DNA from: an uncultured Lachnospiraceae bacterium
GTDB lineage: Bacteria; Bacillota; Clostridia; Lachnospirales; Lachnospiraceae
DNA: 64,000 bases
Direction: 5' to 3'
Assembly (NCBI GenBank): GCA_948794795.1
Contig: CAQGLR010000007.1
Location: forward strand, 45,517-109,516
This document shows positions 8,821 through 17,604 of the stretch, piece by piece. A program made the position numbers and the translations under genes. The notes under the pieces are model-generated. The model worked only from the letters and a program-made list of their open reading frames with translations, was not told where the DNA came from and searched no databases. Numbering within the stretch: position 1 is the stretch's first letter; each line of letters starts with the position of its first letter.

Positions 8821-10827
8821 ATGGGGTACATTTTAAGAGATGAAGTGTTGATTAAGAGACCAATAATTTTTTTGTGTGGACCATACTTCAAAAAAGGCAA
8901 TAAAAGTGACAGAAGGTATCTTTTAAGAAAGTGCTTTAGAAAGCATTATGGAGATAGCGTTTTACCACTAATTATTGATGATTTTTTGACAGAAGATAAT
9001 ATTAAAGACCCTCATATCAATATTCAGTTGTTAGAGGAGATATTTGCTATAATATCATATAAAACATATATTTTTTTGGATACTTTATCAGCTGCTTCAG
9101 AATTGGGGTTATTTATGAACCATGCATTTGCAAATAACGTTGTTGCTTATGTTCCTAAGGAGTCAGATGTTCTTAATAAGTCAAATATTGGATATTTTGT
9201 GAAAGATTGTATCTTGAAAATGAATCCAGAACAAGCTAAATGTATAGAATATCGTCCAGCGATTACGCGTAGCGTTATTTCCAGCGATTATGCAGTTGAA
9301 CATTATGGTTTTATATCAGATATTGTTCCTGAAAATATCGAAAAAGAAATTGCAAATGATGTAATTTATATAAATAGAAAAGCTAAATTAATTTGCATTG
9401 AGGAAAATGAACAATATCCTAATGATGATTCTCATATTTTTTATAAAAACAGAAATGGAAAAACGATTTTGCACATATCAATCAGAATGCTGTTTGAGGT
9501 TGTAATGTCGTTGATGTATGAACTGTATCAGAGTGAATTAGTTACCAATAAGGAAGCAACAATTGTGGATTTTGATGTTGAGACCATTTATAGACTGACA
9601 AAAGAAGTTTTTTTTAATTATCTTATAAAAAAGGGTATACTTTGTGGAAAAAAAATAGAATTATATACCAAGTTGGACTATCCCCTTCATGTTATTGTAT
9701 ATCACATGGTGACATTTTGTTATGTTTATCATTGTTATTCTACATATAGAGGGTTAAGATTGGTAGACAAGCACATGGATACCATTCTGGATGTTTGCAA
9801 GAAAATTTGTGGTAATAATCCGTTGCAAGTGTTTGGAATTAGTGAGGAAGATTATTCGCTTGTGGAGCGTTGCGCAAGTAATCAACAGGAATTCTATATA
9901 TCTTTTACTATTGCTAAAGGTGGAAAAAAACGTGAATTGGTGAAATATATAGATACAGATGTAGGAGATGCCATGAGAAAGATTCATGAGAAAATGATGT
10001 CGTCTTTACAGAAAAAATATACATCAAGTAAGTTGTCATTTGCTTATAAAAAGGGTGGTTCAATTAAAAAGTGTGTAGAGTTACATAAAAACAACAATGC
10101 GTATATTAAATATGATATAAGCAAATTTTTTAATAGTATTGAATTTGAAAAATTATTTGAGAGGATAAAAAAGGTTTTCAATATAGATTCCGCATATGAT
10201 ACAATTACAAAAAAGATTATTGCTAGTTTCTATTTTGAAAAAAAACTGCCATTAGGTTTAGTTATATCTCCGTTACTATCGGATGTTTATATGTTGGGAT
10301 TTGATGAGAAGATTGAGAAATTTTGTTCCATAAGAAATTGTACATATACTCGATATGCAGATGATATATTAATATCAAAAAAAACAATGTATATTGATAG
10401 TGAGTATCAGGAAATAAATCAAAAAGTGGAGTTGTTATTAAGTGATTTAAAATTGAAAATAAATTCTCAAAAAACAAAGCAGGTTTTTTTGGAAAAAGAT
10501 GGTCAACATATAAAATACATAGGTATTAATATAGTTCATTTTGATGATGGAAATAGATTGTCTGTTGGTAGGAAATACATTTATGATGTTGTGAACGAAT
10601 ATTATCAATATCTGGCTGATTTACAGGAGTTAAAAGTTAATAATGATGAGGGAGAGAGAGAAAGACTGTTCTATAAGGAAAGAATAATTGCGGGAAAACT
10701 TGCTTTTATTCAGTTGATTGAAGGTGCAGACGGTTGGAAAAAGATACGGGCACGATTTGGAAAAAATGCATACTTGTGCGAAAATAATAGATTATCTCTT
10801 AATAATTTAAGAGGTAAAGTCATTTAA
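8821..10827 (+). CDS. Fused NDT-like effector and retron reverse transcriptase (668 aa)
   Basis: Residues about 12-115 look like a nucleoside 2-deoxyribosyltransferase-like domain: PIIFLCGPYFK (14-24), a D/E-rich middle, and FLDTLSAASELGLF (85-98) with the conserved acidic position. Residues about 190-370 are an uncharacterised linker region. From about 375 a reverse transcriptase follows: SFAYKKGGSIKKCVELH (406-422), YIKYDISKFFNSIE (428-441), PLGLVISPLLSD (477-488), and the catalytic YADD at 512-515; the C-terminal thumb has YIGINIV and RLSVGRKYI. Retron RTs are usually 300-400 aa, so the extra 370 residues are a fused domain. In Ec86-like retrons the NDT-like effector is a separate protein; fusion here would tie toxin and antitoxin RT together. 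ATG has an AAGGAGGA site. The gene is AT-rich even for this genome, which suggests transfer. Confidence 0.88.
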   Translation: MGYILRDEVLIKRPIIFLCGPYFKKGNKSDRRYLLRKCFRKHYGDSVLPLIIDDFLTEDNIKDPHINIQLLEEIFAIISYKTYIFLDTLSAASELGLFMNHAFANNVVAYVPKESDVLNKSNIGYFVKDCILKMNPEQAKCIEYRPAITRSVISSDYAVEHYGFISDIVPENIEKEIANDVIYINRKAKLICIEENEQYPNDDSHIFYKNRNGKTILHISIRMLFEVVMSLMYELYQSELVTNKEATIVDFDVETIYRLTKEVFFNYLIKKGILCGKKIELYTKLDYPLHVIVYHMVTFCYVYHCYSTYRGLRLVDKHMDTILDVCKKICGNNPLQVFGISEEDYSLVERCASNQQEFYISFTIAKGGKKRELVKYIDTDVGDAMRKIHEKMMSSLQKKYTSSKLSFAYKKGGSIKKCVELHKNNNAYIKYDISKFFNSIEFEKLFERIKKVFNIDSAYDTITKKIIASFYFEKKLPLGLVISPLLSDVYMLGFDEKIEKFCSIRNCTYTRYADDILISKKTMYIDSEYQEINQKVELLLSDLKLKINSQKTKQVFLEKDGQHIKYIGINIVHFDDGNRLSVGRKYIYDVVNEYYQYLADLQELKVNNDEGERERLFYKERIIAGKLAFIQLIEGADGWKKIRARFGKNAYLCENNRLSLNNLRGKVI

Positions 10828-11162
10828 AGGGAATTTATTTAATCTTGCAATTTTCTTGCAAAAAGTAGGATAAATGATTATAATTTATATAACATCTGGA
10901 ATTTCTATACGAAATTATGTGTATTATAATCATATGGACACAAGATATAGTATGAACTATCGGGTTCGAGTAACAATTTTTGTGTAATTTAATGAAATAT
11001 ATTACACATTACCATATAAAATTTAACATAGAAATGGTAATAAGTATAAATTACCAGTATTTTTATATCAGGCATTTTTAACAGCCATAGTATAATCAGG
11101 CTGTTTTTCTGTTATAACCGGCTATGTAATGAAAAATTTCAAAACAGAAGGAGGCTATAAGT
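10828..11162. other. Gap between retron and toxin-antitoxin pair
   Basis: No ORF is supported. It contains a strong promoter-like pair at 10856-10884 and a weak hairpin ACAGCC/GGCTGT followed by T residues near 11080-11110. A tRNA T-arm-like GGGTTCGAGT occurs at 10962-10971, but no tRNA can be folded around it. Confidence 0.4.
10856..10884 (+). promoter_or_regulatory. Sigma-A promoter candidate
   Basis: TTGCAA at 10856-10861 and a perfect TATAAT at 10879-10884 are separated by exactly 17 bases. Transcription would start near 10891, about 270 bases before the antitoxin gene, so it drives either a long leader or a short RNA that ends at the hairpin near 11100. Confidence 0.5.
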
Positions 11163-11438
11163 ATGGTTTTTGTAAATATGGAAATACCAGAAGAAATGGT
11201 TTCATTTGTAATGAAAAAAGATAAAGAGAAACAACTGGAAAGAAATGCCATGATGTTATATCCATATGTGCATGATGGGATTATTTCACATGGCAGGGCG
11301 GCCGAAATTCTTGGCATATTTAAAACAGACCTTATTGCGTTATATGGCAGGATGGGGCTTCCTTATATTGAAATGACAGATGATGAAATAGAAGAAGAAT
11401 TAGCAACAGTAAAAAAACTGGGGGAAATGACAATATGA
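11163..11438 (+). CDS. UPF0175 family antitoxin-like protein
   Basis: A 91-aa protein with the UPF0175 layout: N-terminal beta strand (VFVNMEIPEEMV), then a helix-turn-helix-like GIISHGRAAEILGIFKTDLIALYGRMGLPYIEMTDDE. These small proteins commonly precede DUF3368 PIN-like genes and are regarded as antitoxins. ATG at 11163 has GGAGG nine bases upstream. It overlaps the next gene by four bases (ATGA), indicating a coupled pair. Confidence 0.85.
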   Translation: MVFVNMEIPEEMVSFVMKKDKEKQLERNAMMLYPYVHDGIISHGRAAEILGIFKTDLIALYGRMGLPYIEMTDDEIEEELATVKKLGEMTI

Positions 11439-11941
11439 TTGTAATTTCAGATACGGCCCCCATAATTTCATTACTAAAGGCAGGGCATCTGGAATTACTG
11501 GAAAAGTTATATGGAAATGTACTTGTTCCTAATGCAGTATACTATGAATTAACAGAAAATCCAGCATATCCAGATGAGGCAGAAATAATAAAGAAAGTAA
11601 AATTCTTATCTGTTACAGAAGTGGAAAATATAAAATCTGTAAATGTTTTGCGTAGTGTTACAGGGCTTGATGAAGGAGAAAGTGAAGCCCTTATTATGTA
11701 TGATGAACAGAATGCAGATTTGCTTCTTATGGATGAACGCAAAGGGCGCAGGGTTGCTAAACAGTTAAAAGCAGAGTACATTGGTACAGCAGGTGTTTTG
11801 ATGCTAGCATATGATAAAGGTTATATTGGACAAGTGGATGTAAAAATATGTCTTGATACTATGATAAGTAACAATATCAGGCTGGGTAAAAAAATCTGTA
11901 ATACCGTAATGGCTCATGTTGGTCTGGAAGAAGTATATTAG
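11435..11941 (+). CDS. DUF3368 PIN-like putative toxin nuclease
   Basis: A 168-aa DUF3368 protein, a PIN-domain relative. It opens MIVISDTAPIISLLKAG, with the first PIN acidic residue (D6). GLDEGESEAL carries the second acidic group and LLLMDERKGRRVAKQL the third, followed by IGTAGVLMLAYDKG, all diagnostic. PIN toxins are metal-dependent RNases; activity here is inferred. The pair ends at a clean terminator at 11972. Confidence 0.87.
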   Translation: MIVISDTAPIISLLKAGHLELLEKLYGNVLVPNAVYYELTENPAYPDEAEIIKKVKFLSVTEVENIKSVNVLRSVTGLDEGESEALIMYDEQNADLLLMDERKGRRVAKQLKAEYIGTAGVLMLAYDKGYIGQVDVKICLDTMISNNIRLGKKICNTVMAHVGLEEVY

Positions 11942-11971
11942 ATAATAATATCATATAATATTGATGGCATT

Positions 11972-12006
11972 ATACAGCTATAGGGAAATCTATAGCTGTA
12001 TTTTTT
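11972..12006 (+). terminator. Rho-independent terminator of the TA pair
   Basis: A perfect 12-bp stem ATACAGCTATAG (11972-11983) with CTATAGCTGTAT (11990-12001), six-base loop, followed by a T run. It closes the UPF0175/DUF3368 operon. Confidence 0.85.
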
Positions 12007-12382
12007 GTATTATGGTTAATTTTAATAGGTATGGCAGATTTTGATTAAAATGTATAACATCCATTCTTCAACCAGTTTTCTTATTTCTACCGCAAATATA
12101 AGAATATGCAGACATTTTTCATATCAAGGAATGGCATTAAAAACTATCAGATGAACCACAGACCGCTTCCCGGGAATGGGGTGCAGTAGTATGCTTCTCA
12201 TGTTGGGGTATGATTTTGAACGGATTTTTTCTAAAACAAGTTCTGGAATAATGAATTATTTTAGAAAACAAGTTTTGTCATACAGCTAATTTTCTGCTAA
12301 CTGTATTAAAAATGTGGCTTGATGGCACTTAAGCCTAAAAAATGTGGAAACTTAAATTTATCTTATGTTTAGTAATGTAAAT
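12007..12382. other. Intergenic stretch with a degenerate palindrome scrap
   Basis: No gene is supported. Near 12314-12360 the sequence (GTGGCTTGATGGCACTTAAGCC, then AAAAAATGTGGAAACTTAAA) resembles the right arm of the long palindromes at 18378, 32031 and 44172 after internal deletion. The rest shows nothing recognisable. Confidence 0.35.
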
Positions 12383-12907
12383 TTATTTTTCAATGCCAGT
12401 ACGTGCAGTAATATTTTTATCAAATGGATGTTTGATTTTTCTTATATCAGATATATAATCTGCAATATTAAGCAAATCTTGTGATGGATTGCGTCCAGTA
12501 AGTACAATTTCTAAATTACCAGGTTTATTTTCCAGGAAATTTAAAAGCTTTTTATGTGGAATTAAACCAGCATTATCTGCTGCAATTATTTCATCAAGTA
12601 TAATCATTCCGTAATTATTATTAACTAGCATATTAACTGATTTTTCAAAAAGGTTACTATAATGTATCCTGGCTTTTTCTTTTATTTCAGGTGTCATTGA
12701 ACTTGTAAATCCAAAGTAACTGCCTGATGGAAGAAATGTAATATTTTCAATTTGTTTTAAAATATTAATTTCGCTTGAGTCATCATTTTTAAGAAACTGG
12801 GTAAATAAAACTTTTCCGCCGCTCCCAGCATAACGTATGCTTAGCCCAATGGCAGCAGTGGTCTTGCCTTTGCCAGTTCCAGTATAAATATGGATTAATC
12901 CTTTCAT
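12383..12907 (-). CDS. cobO: Corrinoid adenosyltransferase (CobA/CobO/BtuR family)
   Basis: Transfers the 5'-deoxyadenosyl group of ATP to cob(I)alamin-type corrinoids. The P-loop GTGKGKTTAA begins at residue 10, followed by VLFTQFLK and the Walker B-like MIILDEIIAAD and LTGRNPS, all typical of the CobA/BtuR family. I choose ATG at 12907, with GGAGGC upstream, giving 174 aa; the open frame extends 35 codons further but those residues do not match the family. It stands alone on the minus strand. Confidence 0.92.
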   Translation of the reverse strand: MKGLIHIYTGTGKGKTTAAIGLSIRYAGSGGKVLFTQFLKNDDSSEINILKQIENITFLPSGSYFGFTSSMTPEIKEKARIHYSNLFEKSVNMLVNNNYGMIILDEIIAADNAGLIPHKKLLNFLENKPGNLEIVLTGRNPSQDLLNIADYISDIRKIKHPFDKNITARTGIEK

Positions 12908-13059
12908 ATTGCCTCCAGTTTGTTCTGATATTAAGGAAAGTACATTATAATTACGATAATATATATATATCTGGAAGTCAAGAAATAGTCTGGTATATGT
13001 AACTGTATACAAGGATTTTTTAGTTTGTTTTTAAATGGGCTTATTGAAAGGAGAATAAA

Positions 13060-13797
13060 GTGGATTTAAATTTTGTTAACCAGGTCAGACAGGCGTTTGG
13101 ACAGGAAGAAGGGGACAAGGAATGTATAGAAGCAAAGATTTATTATTTTTTAATGGACAATGAACTTGCAGAATGTAAGGAGCCTTCAGCACGTTGGAAA
13201 CTTTTGTGGGAAAAAATTAATCTCTGGAAAAAGGAGTATCTTTTATGGAAGGATTCACTTTACTATATATGTAGTGTTACTTCGATATATGATTTGTTAA
13301 TGTGTTTTTGCCGCTTGCGTCTGCCAGAACCTGCACCAGAGGACTGGATAGAATATTTATACCATATGTCACTTGTTGCAGTAGGAGAATATGAAGGAGA
13401 AGAAGATTTTATACATAAAATAAAATCTTATGAAGAAGAAGGGTTTATACGTGAAAGAAAAGATAAATATAGTGGATTTGAGCCATTTGGTATATACTGG
13501 TATTTTGTGGAGTCTGGTTATGAAGTCATGACATCAAAGGAATGGATATCAGAACTTGAAAATATTGGCAGGGCTTCATACGAGCGCTATCAGGGGTATC
13601 TGGATAATGTGGAATACCGTAAAATAATGGAGAAAAATTATCCTAAATATAAGGAAGATTTGGATTATCTTAAAAAGAATGTACCTGATGATTGCACAGT
13701 TGTACGGGTGAACAAGCTTGAAGATGACCAGGAAGTCTGGTATATTGCAAAAACAGAGGACAGCCTTTATATAATTATTATGTATGATGAAGTTTAA
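13060..13797 (+). CDS. Hypothetical protein (245 aa)
   Basis: I do not recognise this protein. It starts at GTG 13060 after AAAGGAGAATAA and has no signal peptide or membrane segment. It is rich in Trp, Tyr, Glu and Lys, with a segment WEKINLWKKEYLLWKDS and a C-terminal beta-like stretch EVWYIAKTEDSLYIIIMYDE. It looks like a soluble cytoplasmic protein. It lies between cobO and the DUF6440 gene with no obvious tie to cobalamin. Confidence 0.7.
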   Translation: MDLNFVNQVRQAFGQEEGDKECIEAKIYYFLMDNELAECKEPSARWKLLWEKINLWKKEYLLWKDSLYYICSVTSIYDLLMCFCRLRLPEPAPEDWIEYLYHMSLVAVGEYEGEEDFIHKIKSYEEEGFIRERKDKYSGFEPFGIYWYFVESGYEVMTSKEWISELENIGRASYERYQGYLDNVEYRKIMEKNYPKYKEDLDYLKKNVPDDCTVVRVNKLEDDQEVWYIAKTEDSLYIIIMYDEV

Positions 13798-13986
13798 TAA
13801 CAGGAACACTTTCCGGCCGCCAAGCAACATATGTAACAAACCGGCGGTATTGTACATGGTTTGCCAGAGGTGGATGATAATTAAGTTATAAGATGATTTA
13901 AAAAAATAATGGAAGTTAGTGTGTGTTTGTGGTAAAATAATAATATTGTACAATTTAACAAAACGGGATATAGGAGGAAAAACCAA

Positions 13987-14181
13987 ATGAAAAACAAAGA
14001 TAACAGATTTGAAATTGTATTGCAAGAGGGTAATTCATTAAAAAGTGAAGGGTTTAGACAAATATTAGTTGATAGAGAAACTGGTGTTAATTATATTGTA
14101 TTAAAAAGCGGATATGGTCTTGGCATAACTCCAATGTTAGATAAAGATGGCAAACCAATCGTTACTGGAATAGATGATTAA
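13987..14181 (+). CDS. DUF6440-like small protein
   Basis: A 64-aa protein with RFEIVLQEGN, QILVDRETGVNYIVLKSGYG and ITPMLDKDGKPIV, a pattern I associate with DUF6440 proteins of Firmicutes. Its function is unknown. ATG follows TAGGAGGAAAAACCAA, a strong ribosome site. TTGTGG and TACAAT about 16 bases apart near 13929-13956 may be its promoter. Confidence 0.75.
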   Translation: MKNKDNRFEIVLQEGNSLKSEGFRQILVDRETGVNYIVLKSGYGLGITPMLDKDGKPIVTGIDD

Positions 14182-14290
14182 ACGGGAGTTGGGGTATAAA
14201 GCTTATACGGATAATGATTTTCATCCGGCCAGCAAGAACCTGTAACAGGTATATAGTTATATAATATAAAGGATATTGGAAGGTTTTTAT

Positions 14291-15763
14291 ATGGCATATA
14301 GAATTATGGTACAGGGTACTATGTCAAATGTAGGTAAAAGCCTGCTAGTGGCAGGGCTTGCCCGTATATTTGCAAAGGATGGTTATAAAACTGCGCCTTT
14401 TAAATCACAAAATATGGCACTTAATTCATTTATAACACGTGATGGCCTTGAAATGGGGCGTGCGCAGGTAGTGCAGGCAGAAGCGGCAGGTATTGTTCCA
14501 GAGGTTTATATGAACCCTGTATTATTGAAACCTGTTAATGAGATGGGGTCACAGGTTATTGTTAATGGAAAACCATTATGCAATATGAAGGCAAAGGATT
14601 ATTTTAAATATAAGATAAAACTGGTGCCTGGTATTATGGAGGCTTTTAATTATCTTGACAAGAAGTTTGATATTATAGTTATTGAAGGGGCTGGAAGCCC
14701 TGCAGAAATTAATCTTAAGGATAATGATATTGTAAATATGGGGCTTGCGGAAATGACAGATTCCCCTGTGCTCCTTGCCGGGGATATTGACAGGGGAGGT
14801 GTGTTTGCGCAGCTTTATGGTACTATTGCGCTTCTTGAAGATAAAGAACGTGAACGTATAAAGGGGCTTCTGGTAAATAAGTTCAGGGGGGATAAGTCTA
14901 TACTTGCCCCTGGTATTAAGATGCTTGAGGATAAATGTGGCAAGCCTGTTTTTGGTGTAGTCCCATATATAAATGTGGATATAGAAGACGAAGACAGTCT
15001 TGCAGGAAGACTGTCTGCTTGTAAAACTGCTGGAGTTATAGATATTGTTGTAATAAGGCTTCCAAAGATTTCTAATTTCACTGATTTTAACGTTTTTGAA
15101 AATTTTGAAGGTGTGTCACTTAGATATGTGGACAGGCTGGAAGATTTAAAAGAACCAGACATGGTATTTATACCAGGCAGTAAAAATACTATAAAAGACC
15201 TTATATGGATGCGCCAGAATGGTATTGAAGCAGCAGTAAAGAAAGCAAATTCAAAGGGATGTGTAGTGTTTGGAATATGCGGGGGATACCAGATGCTTGG
15301 TAATACAATTAGTGACCCATATAATATGGAAGAAGGTGGTTCAGTACAAGGTCTTGGATTTATAGACATGGATACTGTCTTTGGAAAAGAAAAACATACT
15401 GTACAAGTTAGCGGATGCTTTGGCAGGATAGAGGGTATATTTGCTGGACTTTCTGGGAAAGAGTATAAGGGATATGAAATACATATGGGGCAGCAGCCAG
15501 ATGGTAAAATGGACAACTCTTGTATTAATATCCAGGCTTGCCAGGATAATATATATGGTTCATATGTACATGGGCTTTTTGATAATACAGATATAGCTTA
15601 TACTATTATAAAATCACTTGCAGATAAAAAAGGCGCAGATACCAGCAATATAGATAACTTTGATTACAGCAGTTATAAAGAGAGGCAATATGATATACTT
15701 GCAGAAACAATAAGGGAAAATGTAGATATTGACAGGATTTATAATATTATGGGCATAAAATAG
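14291..15763 (+). CDS. cbiP: Cobyric acid synthase
   Basis: Amidates adenosylcobyrinate a,c-diamide at four carboxyls using glutamine and ATP (CobQ/CbiP). The N-terminal domain begins IMVQGTMSNVGKS, a dethiobiotin-synthetase-like P-loop, with FKSQNMALNSF next. The C-terminal class I amidotransferase domain has CVVFGICGGYQMLG with the nucleophilic cysteine, and YVHGLFDN with the catalytic histidine. ATG at 14291 gives 490 aa, the usual length; a start 15 bases earlier is possible. First gene of the lower-pathway group. Confidence 0.95.
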   Translation: MAYRIMVQGTMSNVGKSLLVAGLARIFAKDGYKTAPFKSQNMALNSFITRDGLEMGRAQVVQAEAAGIVPEVYMNPVLLKPVNEMGSQVIVNGKPLCNMKAKDYFKYKIKLVPGIMEAFNYLDKKFDIIVIEGAGSPAEINLKDNDIVNMGLAEMTDSPVLLAGDIDRGGVFAQLYGTIALLEDKERERIKGLLVNKFRGDKSILAPGIKMLEDKCGKPVFGVVPYINVDIEDEDSLAGRLSACKTAGVIDIVVIRLPKISNFTDFNVFENFEGVSLRYVDRLEDLKEPDMVFIPGSKNTIKDLIWMRQNGIEAAVKKANSKGCVVFGICGGYQMLGNTISDPYNMEEGGSVQGLGFIDMDTVFGKEKHTVQVSGCFGRIEGIFAGLSGKEYKGYEIHMGQQPDGKMDNSCINIQACQDNIYGSYVHGLFDNTDIAYTIIKSLADKKGADTSNIDNFDYSSYKERQYDILAETIRENVDIDRIYNIMGIK

Positions 15764-15870
15764 AAAGTTATTTTTAACTGTGAAAAAGCATAAGCACATT
15801 GTAGATATTCTCTGGTCTTAAAAGTATTTATTAATGTGCTTTCTGTTATGTCCATTTTTATGAGGTGTAT

Positions 15871-16971
15871 ATGGATAAGGAAGAGCTGTTTAATATTAAG
15901 ATACAAGAGCTTTGTACAGAAGCATATAATGCAGCACAGGCACACTGGGATGGTATTGCAAAACCTTTAGACGGGCTTGGTGCATTTGAAGATATAGTTA
16001 AAAAGATTGCTGGCATTACTGGCAATGCAGATGTTGACACTGGCAAAAAAGCAGTTGTTGTAATGTGTGCAGATAATGGGATTATTGATGAAGGGGTAAG
16101 CCAGTCTGGGCATGAAGTAACTTCTATTGTATCTGCAAATATGGCAAAGGGTATTGCAAGTGTATGCCGTATGTCACATATTGCGGGAGCAGATGTTTTA
16201 CCTGTAGATATAGGGATTAAAGATAATATAGAAGAGGATGGGCTTATTATAAAGAAAGTTGCGAATGGCACTGCAAATTTTGCAAAAGAGCCTGCTATGA
16301 CAGAAGATATGCTTATAAAGGCAATACATACTGGTATAGATATTGTAAAGGATTGTAAAGATAAAGGATACAATATAATTGCTACAGGTGAAATGGGAAT
16401 TGGAAATACTACTACAAGCAGTGCCATTGTTAGTGTAATGCTTGGATTGCCAGCAAGTGAAGTGGCAGGCAGAGGCGCGGGCCTGGACAGTGAGGGTGTT
16501 AAAAGGAAAATTACAGTAATAGAATCAGCAATTAAAAAATATGGGCTGGATAAAGATACACAAAAGCAAAGTTTAAGAAAGATACAGGAAAATACTTTTA
16601 ATACACTAAGGTGTCTTGGAGGGCTTGATATAGCAGGGCTTACAGGGGTATTTATAGGAGGTGCGCTGTACCATATACCTGTTATTCTGGATGGGCTTAT
16701 TTCTGCAGCTGCAGCACTTGCAGCGGACAGGATTGTACCAGGCTGCCGTTATTATATGCTTGCGTCACATGTGGGAAAAGAGCCTGCATGCAAGTTTATA
16801 TTGGAGGAACTTGGACTTGGACCTGTAATTAATGCAAGGCTTGCATTAGGCGAGGGTACAGGGGCTGTGCTTTTATTCCCAATGCTTGATATGGTACTTG
16901 AAGTATACAGGGAAAATACAACTTTTAATGATATTAATGTAATACAATATGAAAGGTTTACAGATATATGA
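15871..16971 (+). CDS. cobT: Nicotinate-nucleotide-dimethylbenzimidazole phosphoribosyltransferase
   Basis: Makes alpha-ribazole phosphate from the lower-ligand base and nicotinate mononucleotide. The protein has VVMCADNGIIDEGVSQSG, GEMGIGNTTTSSA, and the C-terminal ARLALGEGTGAVL motif with the catalytic glutamate. Start is taken at ATG 15871 (366 aa), with GAGGTG upstream; GTG 15865 is the alternative. It overlaps cobU by four bases. Confidence 0.94.
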   Translation: MDKEELFNIKIQELCTEAYNAAQAHWDGIAKPLDGLGAFEDIVKKIAGITGNADVDTGKKAVVVMCADNGIIDEGVSQSGHEVTSIVSANMAKGIASVCRMSHIAGADVLPVDIGIKDNIEEDGLIIKKVANGTANFAKEPAMTEDMLIKAIHTGIDIVKDCKDKGYNIIATGEMGIGNTTTSSAIVSVMLGLPASEVAGRGAGLDSEGVKRKITVIESAIKKYGLDKDTQKQSLRKIQENTFNTLRCLGGLDIAGLTGVFIGGALYHIPVILDGLISAAAALAADRIVPGCRYYMLASHVGKEPACKFILEELGLGPVINARLALGEGTGAVLLFPMLDMVLEVYRENTTFNDINVIQYERFTDI

Positions 16972-17498
16972 TGGTTACAGTTATTGGTGAAAGTGGCAGT
17001 GGGAAATCGGAATATGCAGAAAACCTTATTATGGAACTGGCTGGTGGCAGTACCCATAGTGAAAAGATGTACTATATTGCTACAATGAAACCATTTGGGA
17101 AATATGCAAAGGAACGTATAAAACGCCACCTTGAGCTTCGCAAAGGAAAGGATTTTACCACAATTGAATGTTATAAAAATATAGAAAACTGTGGGTTAAA
17201 GAAAGGAAGTAATGCGCTTCTTGAATGTATGTCAAACCTTATTGCAAATGAATTGTTTGATAATAATAACATAGATAAGGAAGATGTATATTATAAAGTG
17301 TGTGCAGGTATAGATAAACTTAATGATACTGTGGCTAATCTTGTAGTAGTTACAAATGATGTATTTGAAGATGGGATTATATATGATAAAGAAACAATGG
17401 AATATATAGAACTTCTTGGCAGGGTGAACAGATACCTGGTGGGGATTAGCACTAGGGTAACAGAGGTTATATATTCATGTCCTCTTACAATTTCTTAG
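16968..17498 (+). CDS. cobU: Adenosylcobinamide kinase / guanylyltransferase
   Basis: Phosphorylates and then guanylylates adenosylcobinamide. The P-loop GESGSGKSEYAE is at residues 7-18, YYIATMKPFGKYAKERIKRH follows (histidine for the GMP intermediate), and LVVVTNDVFEDG and LLGRVNRYLV form the C-terminal conserved part. 176 aa is normal. Translation is coupled to cobT by the ATGATG overlap. A second, degenerate CobU-like gene lies at 18525. Confidence 0.9.
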   Translation: MMVTVIGESGSGKSEYAENLIMELAGGSTHSEKMYYIATMKPFGKYAKERIKRHLELRKGKDFTTIECYKNIENCGLKKGSNALLECMSNLIANELFDNNNIDKEDVYYKVCAGIDKLNDTVANLVVVTNDVFEDGIIYDKETMEYIELLGRVNRYLVGISTRVTEVIYSCPLTIS

Positions 17499-17538
17499 AA
17501 ATATTAGAAGAATTGTCAAGAGGATATTTGCAATCCGC

Positions 17539-17558
17539 AATGCCTGCAAGCAGGCATT
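17539..17558. repeat. Short hairpin repeat, copy 1
   Basis: AATGCCTGC-AA-GCAGGCATT, a 9-bp inverted repeat between cobU and cobS. An identical copy is at 49642-49661 after purC. Neither copy is followed by a T run, so it is not a standard terminator; it may be a small dispersed intergenic repeat. Confidence 0.6.
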
Positions 17559-17604
17559 GGCTACTTGATGAGGTTAAATATATAATAGGACAAGGTGTGT
17601 ATAA

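Noticed and set aside
10962..10971. tRNA T-arm-like GGGTTCGAGT near the retron
   Set aside because: No acceptor, D or anticodon stem can be formed around it; at most it is a scrap of an attachment site.
14815..16427. Long minus-strand frames (233 and 189 codons) opposite cbiP and cobT
   Set aside because: Composition is Ser/Pro/Ile-rich, as expected from reading these codons backwards, and the sense genes are certain.
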